Shown: positions 45,641 to 58,950, counted from the stretch's first letter. The stretch: 64,000 bases of DNA from Cymbidium sinense (GCA_021442155.1 CM038223.1:33950983-34014982); one strand, 5' to 3'. Notes: generated by a model not told the origin, from the sequence alone. A program made the numbers and translations.

Positions 45641-46859
45641 AAAGGATTAGTGCCTCGATGCAAAGAGGGTAGGGCCTCAACATTATCATAATGGTGCCTT
45701 AGCACTACTAAAGTGATATTTTGATAAGATGTGTATGTATAACACCATAGAGTACTGTGCCTCGGTGCAACATGTATAATGCTTCAACACTTTAAGTATT
45801 GATTTTGTTTGATCTATTGAATGGGGCCTTGACACTAGAGGTATAGAACTTAGGCATGTTAAGAAAATTAAATCTAAGAGCTTAGTGCCTCAGTGCATGA
45901 TTCTGGTGCTTCGGCTCTATACTTTGGTGCCTTAGTGCTGTACCTTGGCACTGTGGGATAGATCTTTGAAGATTTCATTTTTGAGAGCATGGTGCCTTGG
46001 TGCTATGCCTTAGCATTGTGGGGCATATCCCTGAAGATTTCATTTATGAGAGTGTGGCACTTTGAAGTTATGCCTTGTCGCATCGAAGCTATACCATGGT
46101 GTTGGCATTTACACTGGTGGGATAGATATGCGCATATTGAACCAAAATTTTTAATTTTTTTTATTTTTTATGAAAATTTTGACAGAGTAACACTTTAACA
46201 ATGCTAGATTTTTCATATTTTTAGTGTAATCCTCCCATGTTCCAGATCTAAGATCAACGGGGGTAGATTTATTTTCTTATTACGTTAGAACTAAGTTCAA
46301 CAGCGGATGATTTTGGGCTTTAGAATTCTAGAACTTTTTTTTGGAACTTTGGGGCATTATTTTTACTCTGGATTTAAGATCAATAGAGATACTCCTAAAG
46401 TTTGCAGTGACAGGCTTTGATCTTATTTTGTGTAGGATAAGAGCATTTTTGTACAATAATGAGCAATTCGTTATAGGGAGTTTCTCTTACAAATTTTGAG
46501 TGAGCCAGGGCAAGAGAGAAGAAAGGGGAAAGAAAAATAGGTGCCTTTCATTCTAGAAGAAGACTCTTAGAGGGAAATTCCCTCTTTTTATAATAGTTTT
46601 TTTGTCCTATAACAATTCCTCCTAATCTAATGGGCGATTGTCCATTTAGGCCAAAATAATACTTTTCTTGCTTTTTTTAAACTACAAATCATTATTGTAG
46701 CACCTTGATATTGGGATTATAGTTCCTTAACATTGTACCATAGTTTTGACAGCTAGATAGGAAGTTACCTTTCTATAAGGTTGTAGCAGTGCTTTGACAC
46801 CAAGATTACTGCATTGTGGCACTATGACACCGAATTTTTTTTTATGTGAACACTCGCCA

Positions 46860-47820
46860 TCCTCAAAGGTTCAAGATCTCACATATTGAATGCTACAAAT
46901 GTCATATAGATCCCAACGACTACATAGCCTACATCAAGTTGATCACATCACTATTGGATTTAGATGATGCAATGAAGTGCTGACGCTTCTTCACCACTTT
47001 CAAAGAGTCAGTCCTCAGGTAGTTCTCATGCATTCCTTTACAAATAATTACATCATTAACCAACTTCAAGAGGATGTTTACCATATAATTTTCAAGTACT
47101 CAAAAGCCCTCAAAAATTTTTCAAGATCTTCTATTAATATGATAGGATCTCGATGAGTCCTTAAGGAAGTTCATCACTTATTTCTAGTGAGAGATTTTGG
47201 AAGTCAAAAATCTTGGGCCGTAGTCACTCAAGTAGCACTCACTAAAGGTTTGAAGGTGGGGCTCTTTAGGTATGTCTTAGGGCTCCAACAATTGAAGAAA
47301 CTGCCAAGATAAAAGTCACACTAAAGTGGCATTTGGAATGACTATCCAATGAAGGATATCAAAGGTAGAGAATAAATAAAAGACGGTGACCAAAAGTACC
47401 TAGATGAGATTTCAAAAATTTGACTACTCACTATCTAGGAGCTGACTATGTGCAACCTAGTATAAGGACTCCTTTGATAGTGTCCAGGGTAGAGCATGTA
47501 AAAGTAATCCAAAATAAAGATTATTTCAAGAACCATCACCCATGAAGGCTAATAGAGTGCATGATCAGTCAATGTATTATGCTTATTACTATAATCAAGG
47601 ACATAAAACTTAAGAGTGTTGTTGTTTGATGAGTCAATTGGATGAGTTGATAAAAGCATGAAAGCTAAAGGGGATCATTTGTAAGAAAGATAAAGAAGTT
47701 ATTGAAGCTAGTAATCAGCCTATATCCATAGTCACTATTCAAATTGCTGGAGTCAAACTAGCTATCTTTGGTGGTAATGGTGAGTCCTCTAAGAAGGCGA
47801 GTATAAAAAGGCTATAATTT
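46860..47820 (+). pseudogene. Tat-like gag (plus copy, broken)
   Basis: The start 'CRRFFTTFKESVLR' follows a region equal to the relative's 14400-14570 reversed. 'ESLRKFITYF' (47160) is the capsid block. 'SMYYAYYYNQGHKT' then EC (47570-47620) is the Tat knuckle with Cys changed to Tyr, and 'LDELIKA' follows. Stops and frameshifts throughout. The conserved order and knuckle identify it as the plus-strand counterpart of 13440-14900. Confidence 0.75.
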
Positions 47821-47829
47821 GGAGAAGTT

Positions 47830-48290
47830 AAGACAACTATGATGCGAGCACCTTCTACTACCATCATGCTAGTAAATTTTTTTTAGAAAGGGATAGACTC
47901 ACTATTGGAAGTCCATACAATGATGAAATTATAGTAACGACCCTAATTACAAACTTTTAGGGGAGCATTTTGATTAACATAAAGAGCTCGGTCAATATCA
48001 TTTTTATAAATTAGACCTAACAAACTCCAAACTCAAGTTTATTGGAGGACCACTATATGGTTTCTCAAGAGAGCGTAGATAAATTGAGAGGATGATTACT
48101 CTCCCCATCACTTAGGGAGAAGGTAAGAGGCAATTCACGGTCATGGCTAACTTCATCATATTGGAGGCCCTCGTTACTTATAATGCTATCTCTAACCAGC
48201 CTCTACTTAACATATTCAAAGCTGTGGTGTTGACATATCAGTATCCATCAAATTCCCTAATAAAAGAGAAGATATTACCATCATAGAGAA
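47830..48290 (+). pseudogene. Tat-like protease (plus copy, broken)
   Basis: Frames include 'TTIMLVNFF', 'GSILINIKSSVNIIFI' and 'ITLGEGKRQFTVMANFIILE', then 'ALVTYNAISNQPLLN' and 'KAVVLTYQYPSNSLIKE'. The order follows the minus-strand protease. The Asp of the active site is not preserved in a readable frame. Confidence 0.6.
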
Positions 48291-48379
48291 CCTCAACCAA
48301 TCCTATGCATGCTACTTGAAGGTCATCAGTAGGTCAAGAGGGAAGACGTAGTTGTACAACTAGATATAGCATGAATGTG

Positions 48380-49330
48380 GATCAAAGTCCTTGAGGAGAT
48401 AAAAGAAATTTTATCACACAAGGTATTGGACAAGCACTAAAAAAACTCTCATTTGAACTCAAATGGACAATACAAATGTGTTCACTTGGATATCTACAAG
48501 GAAGCTAGGCATTGATGTCAACATTGCTTATTATCACTTGAATGTTTATGTGGATGCACAACTTGTCAAGTAAAAAATAAGAAAAATGGTAGCCATACTT
48601 GCCAAGCCTATCTATAAAGAGGTTGGTAAACTGGTAAAATTCTCAAAACTAATTTTATTACATAAGCTTAATATTCCAAGTGGTGTCCAATGTAGGGAAG
48701 GTGCAAAAGTTGGGTGACAAATGAAGGATGTGTGTCTACTTCACCAACATGAATTAGAAATGTTCAAAGAACGGATATCCTCTCCCATGAATTGATGAAC
48801 TTGTGGAATCGAAGGCTGGATTCTTGATGGTGAGTTTCCTAGACACTTTCTCATGATATCATCAAATTCAGCTGTGCCCTATGGACTTAGAGAAGATAAC
48901 TTCATTATTGCTGAGGGACTATACTAATATAGAGTATGCCTTTCAAACTAAAAACACTAGGGTGACCTACTAGATAATCATGGATCTAGTGTTCAAAGAC
49001 CAGAATGAGAGAAATGTAGAAGTCTACATTGATGACTTGCTAATCAAAAGCATGTCTCTAATGCAGCATATATAAGACCTCAAAATACATTGTCACACTT
49101 AAAGGTACAACATGCACTTTAACTTATGAAATGCATCTTTAGTGCAGGTTCAAGAAAGTTTTTGGGGTTTCTCATTACACTTGAAAGACTAAAAGTGAAT
49201 TTGAATAAATGTGAAGGCTATACTCAATGTGCCATCTCCTAAAAATGTGAATGAGGTGCAACAACTTAATGGGTGAGTTAAAGGATGTGATGTTTAAATT
49301 TGGAGTCATAAGGACACCACAAAGATTTTA
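48380..49330 (+). pseudogene. Tat-like reverse transcriptase (plus copy, broken)
   Basis: 'VFTWISTRKLGID' and 'YYHLNVYVDAQLVK' (48480-48570) are the Tat pre-RT block. 'DAFSRYHQIQLCPMDLEKIT' (48835-48905) is the palm start, with 'LLRDYTNIEYAF' following. The catalytic box is YIDD at 49025-49036 within 'EVYIDDLLIKSM'. 'NLNKCEGY' follows near 49200. Several frameshifts occur. Unlike the minus-strand copy, the palm is present. A shared 2 kb repeat interrupts the sequence after 49400. Confidence 0.8.
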
Positions 49331-49429
49331 GAGTGTACTTATTGAAATGATCGAGTATGACATCAAGGAATGACATAATACTCTGAAAGGTAATTTATCA
49401 ACTTGCAATGGACTCTACCAACTAATAAA

Positions 49430-51980
49430 GACTCTTAACATTGATGGGTCTACATATACTAGAGATTTTTTCACTACATTATATGGATGAAGTAAAGCAG
49501 GATTTATTTTATGCCTTGTTCTTTAGTTCCTTATATGGGCAAGCACAACAGTTAATTAAATCTTTGAAGATGGGGTTCTCCTAAGAATAATATTGATTAA
49601 TGTAGTCAATTAGAGTCTCTAAGGATTTTAAAATTTGTATGTCAATAATTATGATAAATTTGGGTAATTAAGTGGGATAGTTTGAATGGAGTCATTCTTT
49701 TCAGAATTTAAGAGAGAATAGGTAGGGAGTACTCGAATATTAGGAAGCTTAGTGAGATATTACAATCTACCATATGATTGAACTTTTTATTTTTGAAGAG
49801 AGTTTTATGTTTATTTGAGTTGATATTTCATTACAATTCCAAAGTTCATATTCTTACAACACAAGATTATGAAAATGCCTAAGAGGTGAGGACTTACACC
49901 CATAGTAAAAGAAATATAGGTAACCTTGATCCCTATGTCTAATGTTGTTCCAGCATAAGCTAGGAACTCTACCTAAGTTTACTCAATAAATATAGTATAT
50001 TTTGGCACATCCTTACCCAAGGGTGTAAACCATCTCAATTCTCCTGGACTTACAATCTCTTGGAGTGGCTACCAGCTAACACTTCATATGATTCAAAATC
50101 ATGTGGGCTAGTATTATGTAAAACCAAGATGACTAGCTTGTTATTTATTAGAAATAAAGCTTGAATTCTAATCTCATTCTCTAAGAGACTAGATCATGAT
50201 TGTTGTGAAAATCATTTCTTATAATAATGCAATAAAAGTTATAAATTTTATTTAATAATGATTCATCATTTTAGATTCAAGTTTGGGAAGCATTTAGGCC
50301 TACATGTATGATGAAATGGAGTGATGGGCTAAATCAGAGGGAAATGGGTGTTCTCCACTAGTACAATAGCTCTCACAAATCAAGCCCTATCTCATATCGT
50401 GCAAGAGAAAAGACCCCTTATTTATCAAAAATGAAATAATATGCATGCATGGTATTATAACATTTATCACAAACCTATGGGTTGCTAAATCTTTTATCTT
50501 GATTAATTTTCATGCTTTATGGTGAGGTTATGAGTTGTTAAAGTTTAATTAGAGTTGATTAATGGGTGTATAAAATTTGAGCCCTTAAAGAGCATACCAT
50601 ATATAAGTCATATAGCTAACATTACATGCTTTAATAAACTAATAAACACATCAAATGCTTAAAAAGTAAGAGGCTGGTGTGACAGGTACCACCCTACACC
50701 CCAGAAAAAATAATAAGTGGGTCACTAAGCTATACCTTTATACAACCTAGATCACAATTAATTTATAATGACAATGAAACTATGAGGGTCTTCAATCTTT
50801 ATCTTCATCTTCTTGGATTAATTTTTTCAAGTATTATAAGAGCCTCCTAGGTCAAGGCCTTCTAGCCACTACTCATTCTAAACCTCATAGTTATAATCCT
50901 AAACTAATTACAAAAAAAAAAAAAAAACATTTTTATGAAAATTGAAATCTAACTACTCCTACAAAATAGAGGTTAAATTTACACACATTCACAACAAGTA
51001 GTTTATATATTTTATGCATTAGGGCTTAGCTTCCCTTTCTTGGGTCACCAAGCCCACCAATCTTAGTGGATTATGCTTAAGGACTTAAGCTACACCTGCA
51101 AGGAAAAGTATTTATAATTTAATAATAATTATCCCTTAAGCATAATCCCTTAAAAATATCATTAGTTTAATACCGCAATAACCTCCAAAATATGAGCAGT
51201 TACCCTAACATCCAGTCTAAAATATTCCATCATAAGATAAAACATCAAGTCATATAAAGCACCATCCAAACTTGATTCTAGTATCGATGACTTACTATTG
51301 TAAAGTGTGCACTAGGCTCATGTGGTGTGACAAAACTAGGCTTTAATGTTTGAGTTGTATTTTCCAGATAGGTGCTTAATTTATTATAAAGGGATGATTA
51401 CAATTTAAGTGATTAACGCATTAGAAAAATTTTATATTTTTAGCATTTTTGCTCTTAGTTGAAACTACAAGCTTTAAATTAATCCATGTAGTTTAATATA
51501 ATACATAGTCTAAAGATTCCATAAATTTATATTATTTATTTTAAAATTAAGAAAACACCTATATTATTTTATAAAAATATAAAAACATAAAATTTTGACA
51601 TTTTAATATTTTTCAAAATAGTATATAAAAATTTTAATTAAGCAACTTCCATTTTGTTAAATAAAAACTAGGTTATAAAGGAATAATACTTAACTTGATT
51701 TAAATTAATATCTGATTTTGCTCTAATCCTCTTGGAAATAATACTTCACTTATTTTATATTACTTAATTTGACACGCACTTCCATATAAGGGTAAAAAGT
51801 ACTGATCACTAAACCTAGGGTTGAGTCCTATGAGACTTTTAGGCTTGGGATTTGTGTTCATCTAGCCTCTAGAAGTGTCTTAGTTTTAAGAAAGCCTTAG
51901 TTTTTAGATCTGATCTAGATCTATAAAACTACTTGTCAATCTCACCAAAAGTGAGTTCAAAAGATGAATAAATAATTTCA
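49430..51980 (+). repeat. Dispersed ~2 kb repeat, copy B (inside Tat-like pol)
   Basis: Matches copy A at 5050-7100: 'ggatttattttatgcc' (49499), 'tcctaagaataatattgattaatg' (49578), 'cctggacttacaatctc' (50044), 'ctacaaaatagaggtta' (50959), and the exact 19-mer atgcttaaggacttaagct (51067). The preceding and following sequence belongs to Tat-like RT and RNase H, so this is an insertion in pol. The class is unknown and the ends were not fixed. Confidence 0.55.
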
Positions 51981-51999
51981 TCTTGAAAGCCAGGGAATG

Positions 52000-52600
52000 A
52001 TGCTCATTATTTTTCAAAGCTCTTAGGGAAGCGAAGAAGTTTGATGGACCCTAAAATGTGAAAAATCTTTAATGATTTGAAGACTTTACTCATATCTCCT
52101 ACTTTGTTGTAAAGACCAAAAGAGGGTGAATCCCTACTATTATACTTAAGAGTGTGATAAGACTCGATTCACTTAGCCTAATCAAAGAAAAAGGTGGGAA
52201 ATAATGGTTTATCTATTATGTCAATAAATCTTTATTAGATCCTAAGCTGAACTACCTTATCATAGAAACTCAAACACACATTAATCACCTCAAACTGGTG
52301 ACTATGACCTTATTTCCAAGCACACTCCATAAAAGTCATCACGAAAAACCCACTTAAGTCTGTGCTTGATAAGCACGTTCACTCAAAAAGATTGTTCAAG
52401 TGGTCCACATAATTGACAAGTTTGACATATCATAATCATCTCAGACTCCAATTAAAGCTCAATAACTTGAATTTTTTTTTTTTTTTATTTTAGCAGCAAG
52501 CAAGATATTCTTATCAACCTAGAGCCATTTTGGCAACCATACGCCAATAGCTCCTCTAGCAAACCAACTATGGGAATAAGTAACTGAAGAGTCCAACAAG
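52000..52600 (+). pseudogene. Tat-like RT end and RNase H (plus copy, broken)
   Basis: 'SLFFKALREAKKFDGP' (52010), then 'KEKGGK' and 'FIYYVNKSLLDPKLNYLIIE' (52200-52270), then 'HINHLKLVTMTLFPSTLHKS' (52280-52340). These match the minus-strand pieces 'YYVNKPL' and 'LFPSTLPSSYHK'. It ends with 'SQTPIKAQ' near 52440. Stops break it repeatedly. It follows the inserted repeat and completes pol from RT towards integrase. Confidence 0.75.
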
Positions 52601-52859
52601 AATTATAATAACACAATCAATTAAATATAGCTTTAATATGACAAATAATTAAGCAAAATAAGAAGCTTTACTCACAGGGTTGAGATTTGGTGGATAACTT
52701 GGAGCTGCTCATTTAGTAACTTATTTAGACATGTAGCTTGTGGTAAGATAAGTGAATGGAAAATATGAAGTTCGGGATGAGTCTCTCTGATAAAATATTT
52801 TCTTAAAGTGAAACCAAAAATTTAAAAACTAGAATATTTCAAGATTGAGTAAATTCTAA

Positions 52860-54170
52860 GAGAAGAAAACCAGCTCCTTGACCTGTTATTTAGGGTTAGC
52901 AAACTTGGGGAACATGTAGCCATTCAACTCACCCAACCAAGTACTAAAGAAGAAGAGATGATGCAAGTAGATCATGAATACTTGTCAAGCTGGGTCAACC
53001 CCATCAAAAACTACCTACAGATTAGCAAAACTAAAGAAATGATAAAAGTCTTAAAGAGGTTCAAAATTAGAGCTGCCCAAAACTTGTTGAAAATAGATAA
53101 GCTATTTAGAAGGTCAACAACCTTGCTCAACCTTGCACAGCAGAAGAAATTCCTTGAGGAAATTTATTCTGGTGAGTGGAGCAGCCACTCAAGAGTAATG
53201 ATACTCGCCAAAAGAATTCTGAGGAAAGGGTATTTTTAGCCCACACTAAGAAAGGATGCTGAATAATTCACAAGAAGATGTCTACAATGCTAGAAAATTA
53301 TAGGACTCCAGCAATAACAATCACAACCTTTTCAACCCATCACTAATCCTTTGCCATTGGTTGTCTAGGGAATGAATCTAATAGATCCATTTCCTATTTC
53401 CAATAGACAAAAAAGTTCATCCTTATCATGATTAACTATTTAAACAAGTGGATTGAAGCAAAGCCACTCACAAAACTCACCTCTCAAGTAGTAAAAAAAA
53501 TTATTTGGATTGACATTATTTGCAGGTATGGGTTACTATTGGTGATCATCACTGAAAATAGACCTCAATTTCCTGAAAGACTCTTAAAGGCATTGTACAA
53601 GTCTAAAGGAATCATGCTGAAATTCACATCAATACATCACCTATGGAGCAATGGACAAGTGGAGCCTCTAATAAGAAGATAATCAACTTGCTTAAGAAAA
53701 AGGCCAAAGGCATAATGGCTATGCAATTAGATGCCTTACCCGTAGTACTCTAGTCACTCAAGAAAACACCCACTAATGCCAAAATAACCTTGCCTTACAT
53801 CATTGTATGGCATGAAAGTCATCCAACAGGTCAAGTATAAAGTCCAAAGTCAAAGACTCCTAATAATGGAAAGAACAGGAGATAGAGATGGCAAGTGCAT
53901 TAAAGCAAACACGAAGGCTATAAATGACACACTCGATATGATCAAAGAACTAAAAAATGAGGCATCATTAAGACAAGAAGATATAAAAGGCAGATCATCA
54001 AGTATCAAAATTATTATATGAAAGAGAAGTATTTCAAAAGTGTCAATCTTATGCTGAAGAAAGTAAATGCAGCTGCTCAAACAAATGCTATTGGCAAACT
54101 TGCCCATAATTAAGATGAACCTCATAAATAAAGAGCAAGTCAATCGTGATGCATATTGACTAAAATCATT
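52860..54170 (+). pseudogene. Tat-like integrase (plus copy, broken)
   Basis: Frame 52958-53239 precedes the zinc-binding region ('MILAKRILRKGYF' near its end). Frame 53428-53682 reads 'MINYLNKWIEAKPLTKLTSQ' then 'VVKKIIW', later 'SIHHLWSNGQVEPL' where the family has 'YHPQANGQVE', so the Glu is retained. Frame 53803-54021 is the C-part, 'IMERTGDRDGKCIKANTKAI', equal in style to the minus-strand copy at 11005-11307. 'GKLAHN' follows near 54090 out of frame. Confidence 0.8.
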
Positions 54171-54199
54171 CTGATGAAGATATACTAAGGACATGGAAT

Positions 54200-54728
54200 G
54201 CTAGAGATATGGAGAAGTTTTATCCTTAAGAAAAAATTCCAATCATTTGTACTCATTTTACTAATTTTGAATATCATGTATATTTCTATTTTCAATAATT
54301 ACATTTTATGTATTTTGCTCATTAAATGTGTTTGCCGATAGGACAATGATAGTTTCTAAGGAACATTGCTCAAACTTTGAAAAGTGAAACTTATACTTAA
54401 GGAGCTACCTGATGAATAAGGATACTTAATGTACCATTTTTTGCCCAAGGATAGGTCCCACTTAGCAAGTAGTGAAAGCCCGAGTAGGAGATCTTAGTAC
54501 TTAGCTAGCCACTATTGGCTCAAGAAAAAGTCATGTCGACCAAAGCAAATCTTTTATACTCGGGGAGCACCATGATGACTCATGCTTGTTGGTGTGCCAT
54601 TTTTGGCTGAAGGAAAAGTCCCACTCGGTGAGCGACAAAAGTCTACGTAGGAGACTTGAATACTTGGCATTCCATTCTTAGCTCAGAAGAATAGTTTAAC
54701 AATTTATCTTTAAGACTTGTGTAATATC
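54200..54728 (+). repeat. Post-integrase repeat region (plus copy)
   Basis: Two units carry 'ggtcccacttagcaagtag' and 'gtcccactcggtgagcgac', each followed by 'tagtacttag' or 'gaatacttggcat', about 190 bp apart. They mirror 10480-10990 in reverse complement. The block is cut at 54729 by a Sirevirus-type LTR. Confidence 0.6.
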
Positions 54729-56216
54729 TGTTATTAAGCTATGGTGCCTAAGAAGGGGTGAATTGGGTGTTTTAAAATATTTTCATATTAAAATTAATTT
54801 TATTACTTTTTGGAAAAGTTAATCTTATATGATTATTCTTTAATGAATCAAAAAAATAATGAGCAACAATATAGAAAAGTAAATGTGCAAATATGTAAAA
54901 AGAGAACAAAGAGATTTTTACGTGATTCGGCCAAACCCCAAAAAATGGCATATCTCCACACTTAGCATCCCAAGTTAGAAATTCACTAAATCCAAGTTGA
55001 GATTACAACAAATCTGTCATACTATTCTTGACGGGCAAGTACAACCCAATATTGTACTTTCTTACACATGCAAGTACAACCCAACACCATACTTTCTACG
55101 AGCAAGTATAACCCACAAGAAAAAAGAAGAAAGAATAGAAGAGTTACAACTATCTAACTCTCAATTTAAAATTATTTTGCACTCACAACCCAATTAGAAT
55201 AATATTAAGGAAAGAAATAAAAAACATAGAGAGCTAACTTCTTATTCATTTGATATTTAAATGTACTAACTTGAATGAAATTTAAATGCAAGAAGTCTTT
55301 AGATAACCTTTTTTTAGTTTTACAAGATATGAAAATTTGAATATAAATAAACTTGAGTCAATAATCTAAAACACCACATGATAATGTTTTGAATATATGA
55401 ATGATAAACAAAATACAAGTGATGTATGCAATCTTATGCTATCCAATGAACAAAGTGAAATGCTAGATCAAATTCTTTAGTTAAGATATCTTTTATAAGA
55501 ATAATATTATATGGAAGTGATAAAATGATTTGAAAGTATATACTTGCTAATCACTTGTATGCAATTTAAATTGAAACATAAGATATCTTTCACTTAATAA
55601 TTTATGAGAGATGGAAAGTTAGAGAAAGAGAACTTTTAAACACCAATCCTTATTCAAATAATTCAAATAAGTTTACCAAAGGAAAATATCTAATAATAAC
55701 TCAACTTCCATCATGCATACCATGAAAATATGGATTGTCTAAGAGGAAAAACAAGGTAAGATTTCAAGTTAACACCTTAAAGATTTAAGGAAACTCTTTG
55801 AAGCTCTCGGTCAAGGGTAGATTCCTCCTATCATTCAAGCTTTCCAAGCTATCTTCACTACAATATTTTGACCAAGGGAAAAGAAGGATGATTTAATGAT
55901 TTGTAGCACTTGAATCACAAAATCTACAAGAAAGGAATTTAGCAAGAGGTCAGCCAAGTAAGTGGAAGTCGGTAATAAGTCTTAATCTAAAATCAAAGCC
56001 ACTTTAAATAAAAGGAGGCTAATAGAGTCAGCCAAGTAATGAAGAATTGGAGGGAAAATAATTAAGGGAATAACTAAATTTAATCTATTTAAATCAAATT
56101 GAAATCCCATGAGGAAAATTTAGCCAAGAAAAGATGGACGGAAATTTATTTGGGATGTAATTCAAGTTGAACCAATCAAATTAAATTGAAATCATGAGGG
56201 AAATTCACCAAGAAGA

Positions 56217-56286
<70 letters not shown>

Positions 56287-57691
56287 ATATAGAATCAATT
56301 AACCAATCAAATAAAAACTAATAGATTCCATTAATGATTTTCAACTAATTTTAATTTTGGAGGGAATTTGAATTTGAATAATTAAGTACATGACATAAGA
56401 TCCAATTTAATTAAGGGTATGAGATCATGAGCGTTGCCTAGAGAGAGGAAAGAGAAGGGGAATCTAAAAGATTAACAAATATAGCATAAATTCATTAAAT
56501 TAGCTAAAGTAAAAAAGGATTAATTCAAATTGACTTTAATTTAAATTAAATAAATTTTTTCTATAGTCTACAAGATTCCAAATAAAGATTCAATTAAGAT
56601 CTAAAGTAATATGTCATGAGATATTCAATTAACTAACTTTTATGGAATGAGAAAAGGAAAGAATAAAAGCCAAAACAAAAAAATAAATCCAATATAATTA
56701 ATCAAGAATTTCAGCTAAACCACTTTCCAAAAATAGGTTAAATCTTATTTAATGCAATCAATTCCATGTGAATGATTATGGAACAAATTAACAAGCTATT
56801 TGAATTAATAAACATAATGTTAAAATTATTTGAATTTAAATATATGGCCAGAAATGGAACTTTTCAAAAATAAGACATTTAATCAGAAGGAAAGAGAATA
56901 AATTGATTGCACATTCGAATTCAAATTTAAATTAACTTAAATTAATTCAAATTTTACTCAAATTAGTTGAATTAATTCAAGATAGTGTTGGCCAAATCAA
57001 GCCATAAATAATTAAGTCCAATTTAAACTTATAAGGAAATGAATATCTAATTTAACTTGAAAAATTCAAATGAATGAATTTTTAAAAATTGAAAAAATAA
57101 GAGACTTATTATGGAAATAATTGAATAAATCTCAAATGATATATTAGATAACAACCATAAAAGAATTAGGCCAAAGATAGGTTTAGGATGATAGATAGGA
57201 TAGGAGAGAGAAAATGAATAATTGGAATAATTATAAGATAATTTAATTTTTATGCACAAACTAAATGGATAATGAAAATGATTAAACACGAAAATGATTT
57301 AATGAAATATAAACTTAATTTATGCTTTCTTGGAAGCACATTAAATGGAACAAGATTTATGCACTTAGTTCATGTTATCCAAAATCGATAATTTAATAAA
57401 TATTTAAGAATTTTTGATATGTAGAAAATATGAATAATATTAAAATAAATTATTTTGAAATGAGTAAATCATTTATTTTATTTTATTAAGCTCTTTCTTT
57501 GTCTTAATATTGTGATTCCTAAAAAAATTTCAATTAATTCAAGTCAAACAGTTTAGCTTTTCAAATTTGATTATAGAAATTAGATTTGAATAATTTTCTT
57601 GCAACACTTGAAAACAATTAGTAGCATTTAAACATATATTTATTATCATTAAAAATCAATCTCAAGTGAAGTGGGGCTCATGAAGTCAACA
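54729..57691 (-). repeat. Sirevirus-type 3' LTR (2963 bp)
   Basis: On the minus strand it starts tgttgacttcatgagcc at 57691 and ends caccccttcttaggcaccatagc...aataaca at 54729. Typical marks are 'tttttacgtgattcggccaa' (54920) and a (AG)30 run (56221-56280). The left neighbour is Tat-like sequence, with atatc at 54724-54728 as the only available candidate for a target duplication. Compared with the 2128-bp solo LTR at 14915 it is of the same type but longer. Confidence 0.85.
56221..56280. repeat. (AG)30 microsatellite
   Basis: Sixty bases of perfect AG dinucleotide inside the LTR. It explains part of the extra length of this LTR against the solo LTR. Confidence 0.97.
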
Positions 57692-57693
57692 AT

Positions 57694-57705
57694 ATCTCCC
57701 TTTTT
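57694..57705 (-). promoter_or_regulatory. Polypurine tract, Sirevirus-type element
   Basis: The minus strand reads aaaaagggagat beside the LTR start tgttgac, the expected place for priming the plus strand. Confidence 0.75.
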
Positions 57706-58049
57706 ATGATGACAAACTTATGTTAGTGTTATATAGGGATAAAGGTGAAAAGTGACCTTACATCACCATTTTTGAAATAAAAATTGCATTAGAAAAGTAT
57801 GACAAATAAGTAAACAAGGATGTAAATAATTTTATAGTTTTAACAATTTTGCAATACATCACTCAAAAGAAGCTCCCTATAAAATTATACATCATTAATA
57901 AAAATATCAACATAACACTTTTCTCCCACTTTTGGCAACCTCAAAAAAATTTAAAATATGAATAGTAACTTTCATGGACGATCTAGCATACCTAACATGC
58001 ATCTCAAAGTTCAAAGATGTTCTTCATTAAGAGGTTTTGTAAAAATAAT

Positions 58050-58640
58050 AGTAATTTACCAATCAATACTAATAAAATCAATATAAACATCTTCTTTTCT
58101 AACATGATCCCTAATGAAATGATGTCTAATTTCTATGTATTTAGTTCTAGAGTATTAGATTAGATTTTTGTCAAATAAATTGCACTAGTGTTATCACACT
58201 TAATAGGAATGTGATCTAGCTGAAGTCCAAAACCTCTAATTGTTGCTTCAACCAAGGAACTAAGCAACACAGCTTCTAGCTGCTATATACTCAATTTTAG
58301 CAATCAAAAGAACAATGGAGTTTTGCTTCCTAGAGAACCAATATACAAGGGATGATCCTAAAAATTGACATGTTCCAATATACTCTTCCTATCTTCTATA
58401 CAATATATAAAGTCAGAATCAAAATAAGCAATCAAGTCCCTTGAAAGTGAATTTTTACGATACCATAAACCTAACCTAGAAGAGCCAATCAAATAATAAA
58501 AGATTCGCTTTATTGCAGTTAAATGTGATTCTTTCAGAGTAGCTTTAAAATAAGCACATAAATATACAACAAACATAATGTCAGGTTTACTAGCAATAAG
58601 ATACAAAAAAAGAACCAATCATACTTCTATAAAGTTTTTG
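58050..58640 (-). pseudogene. Sirevirus-type RT end and RNase H (broken)
   Basis: Frame 58358-58618 reads 'LYLIASKPDIMFVVYLCAYF', then 'ESHLTAIKRIFYYLIGSSRL', 'GLWYRKNS' and 'AYFDSDFIYCIEDRKS' (Asp of RNase H). Next, at 58290-58060, come 'IEYIAA', where the family has AEYVAA, and remnants of the 'KHI.IRHHFIRDH' end. Frames are broken between these blocks. Confidence 0.85.
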
Positions 58641-58950
58641 GTCAATAGGTTTTCAGGATTCATCTAAATCAAGCTTAGTAGAGGGGCTCATGGAAGTCTT
58701 ACTAGATTTAATTTTTTTCATATCTAACCTCACTATCAAATCATTAGTATATTTGGTTTGAGAAATGAAAGTACCTTTTTCTTATTTCTTTACTTGAAGT
58801 ACAAATAAAAAATTGAGTTCACCCATTATGCTCATTTCAAATTTTTTTGACATTAAAGATGAGGACTTAATGCACAAAAATACATTTGTGCTACCAAATA
58901 AAATATCATCAACATAAATTTGAACAATGATCAAGTAATCACCTAAATTC

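Larger units (their letters stand above)
44060..46850. repeat. Inserted block with tandem repeats, unclassified
   Basis: This stretch is absent from the corresponding place of the minus-strand Tat-like relative, where the leader continues into gag. It holds 51-bp and 116-bp tandem repeats, then a low-complexity 'gtgccttggtgc' region (45640-46120), then sequence with 'gttccagatctaagatcaac' and 'ctttttataatag' (46240-46600) that looks like an LTR of another retroelement. No target duplication was found. It may be an insertion or an expanded leader. Confidence 0.5.
42985..54728 (+). mobile_element. Tat/Retand-like Ty3/gypsy element, plus strand, interrupted
   Basis: Order: 5' LTR-like (42985-43640), leader (43640-44050), an inserted repeat block, gag (46860-47820), protease (47830-48290), RT (48380-49330), the shared 2 kb repeat (49430-51980), RT end and RNase H (52000-52600), integrase (52860-54170) and 3' repeats (54200-54728). 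The leader, gag and 3' repeats match the minus-strand element at 9880-17720. The 3' LTR is not in the window. The element is cut by the Sirevirus-type LTR beginning at 54729. It is heavily mutated. Confidence 0.75.
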
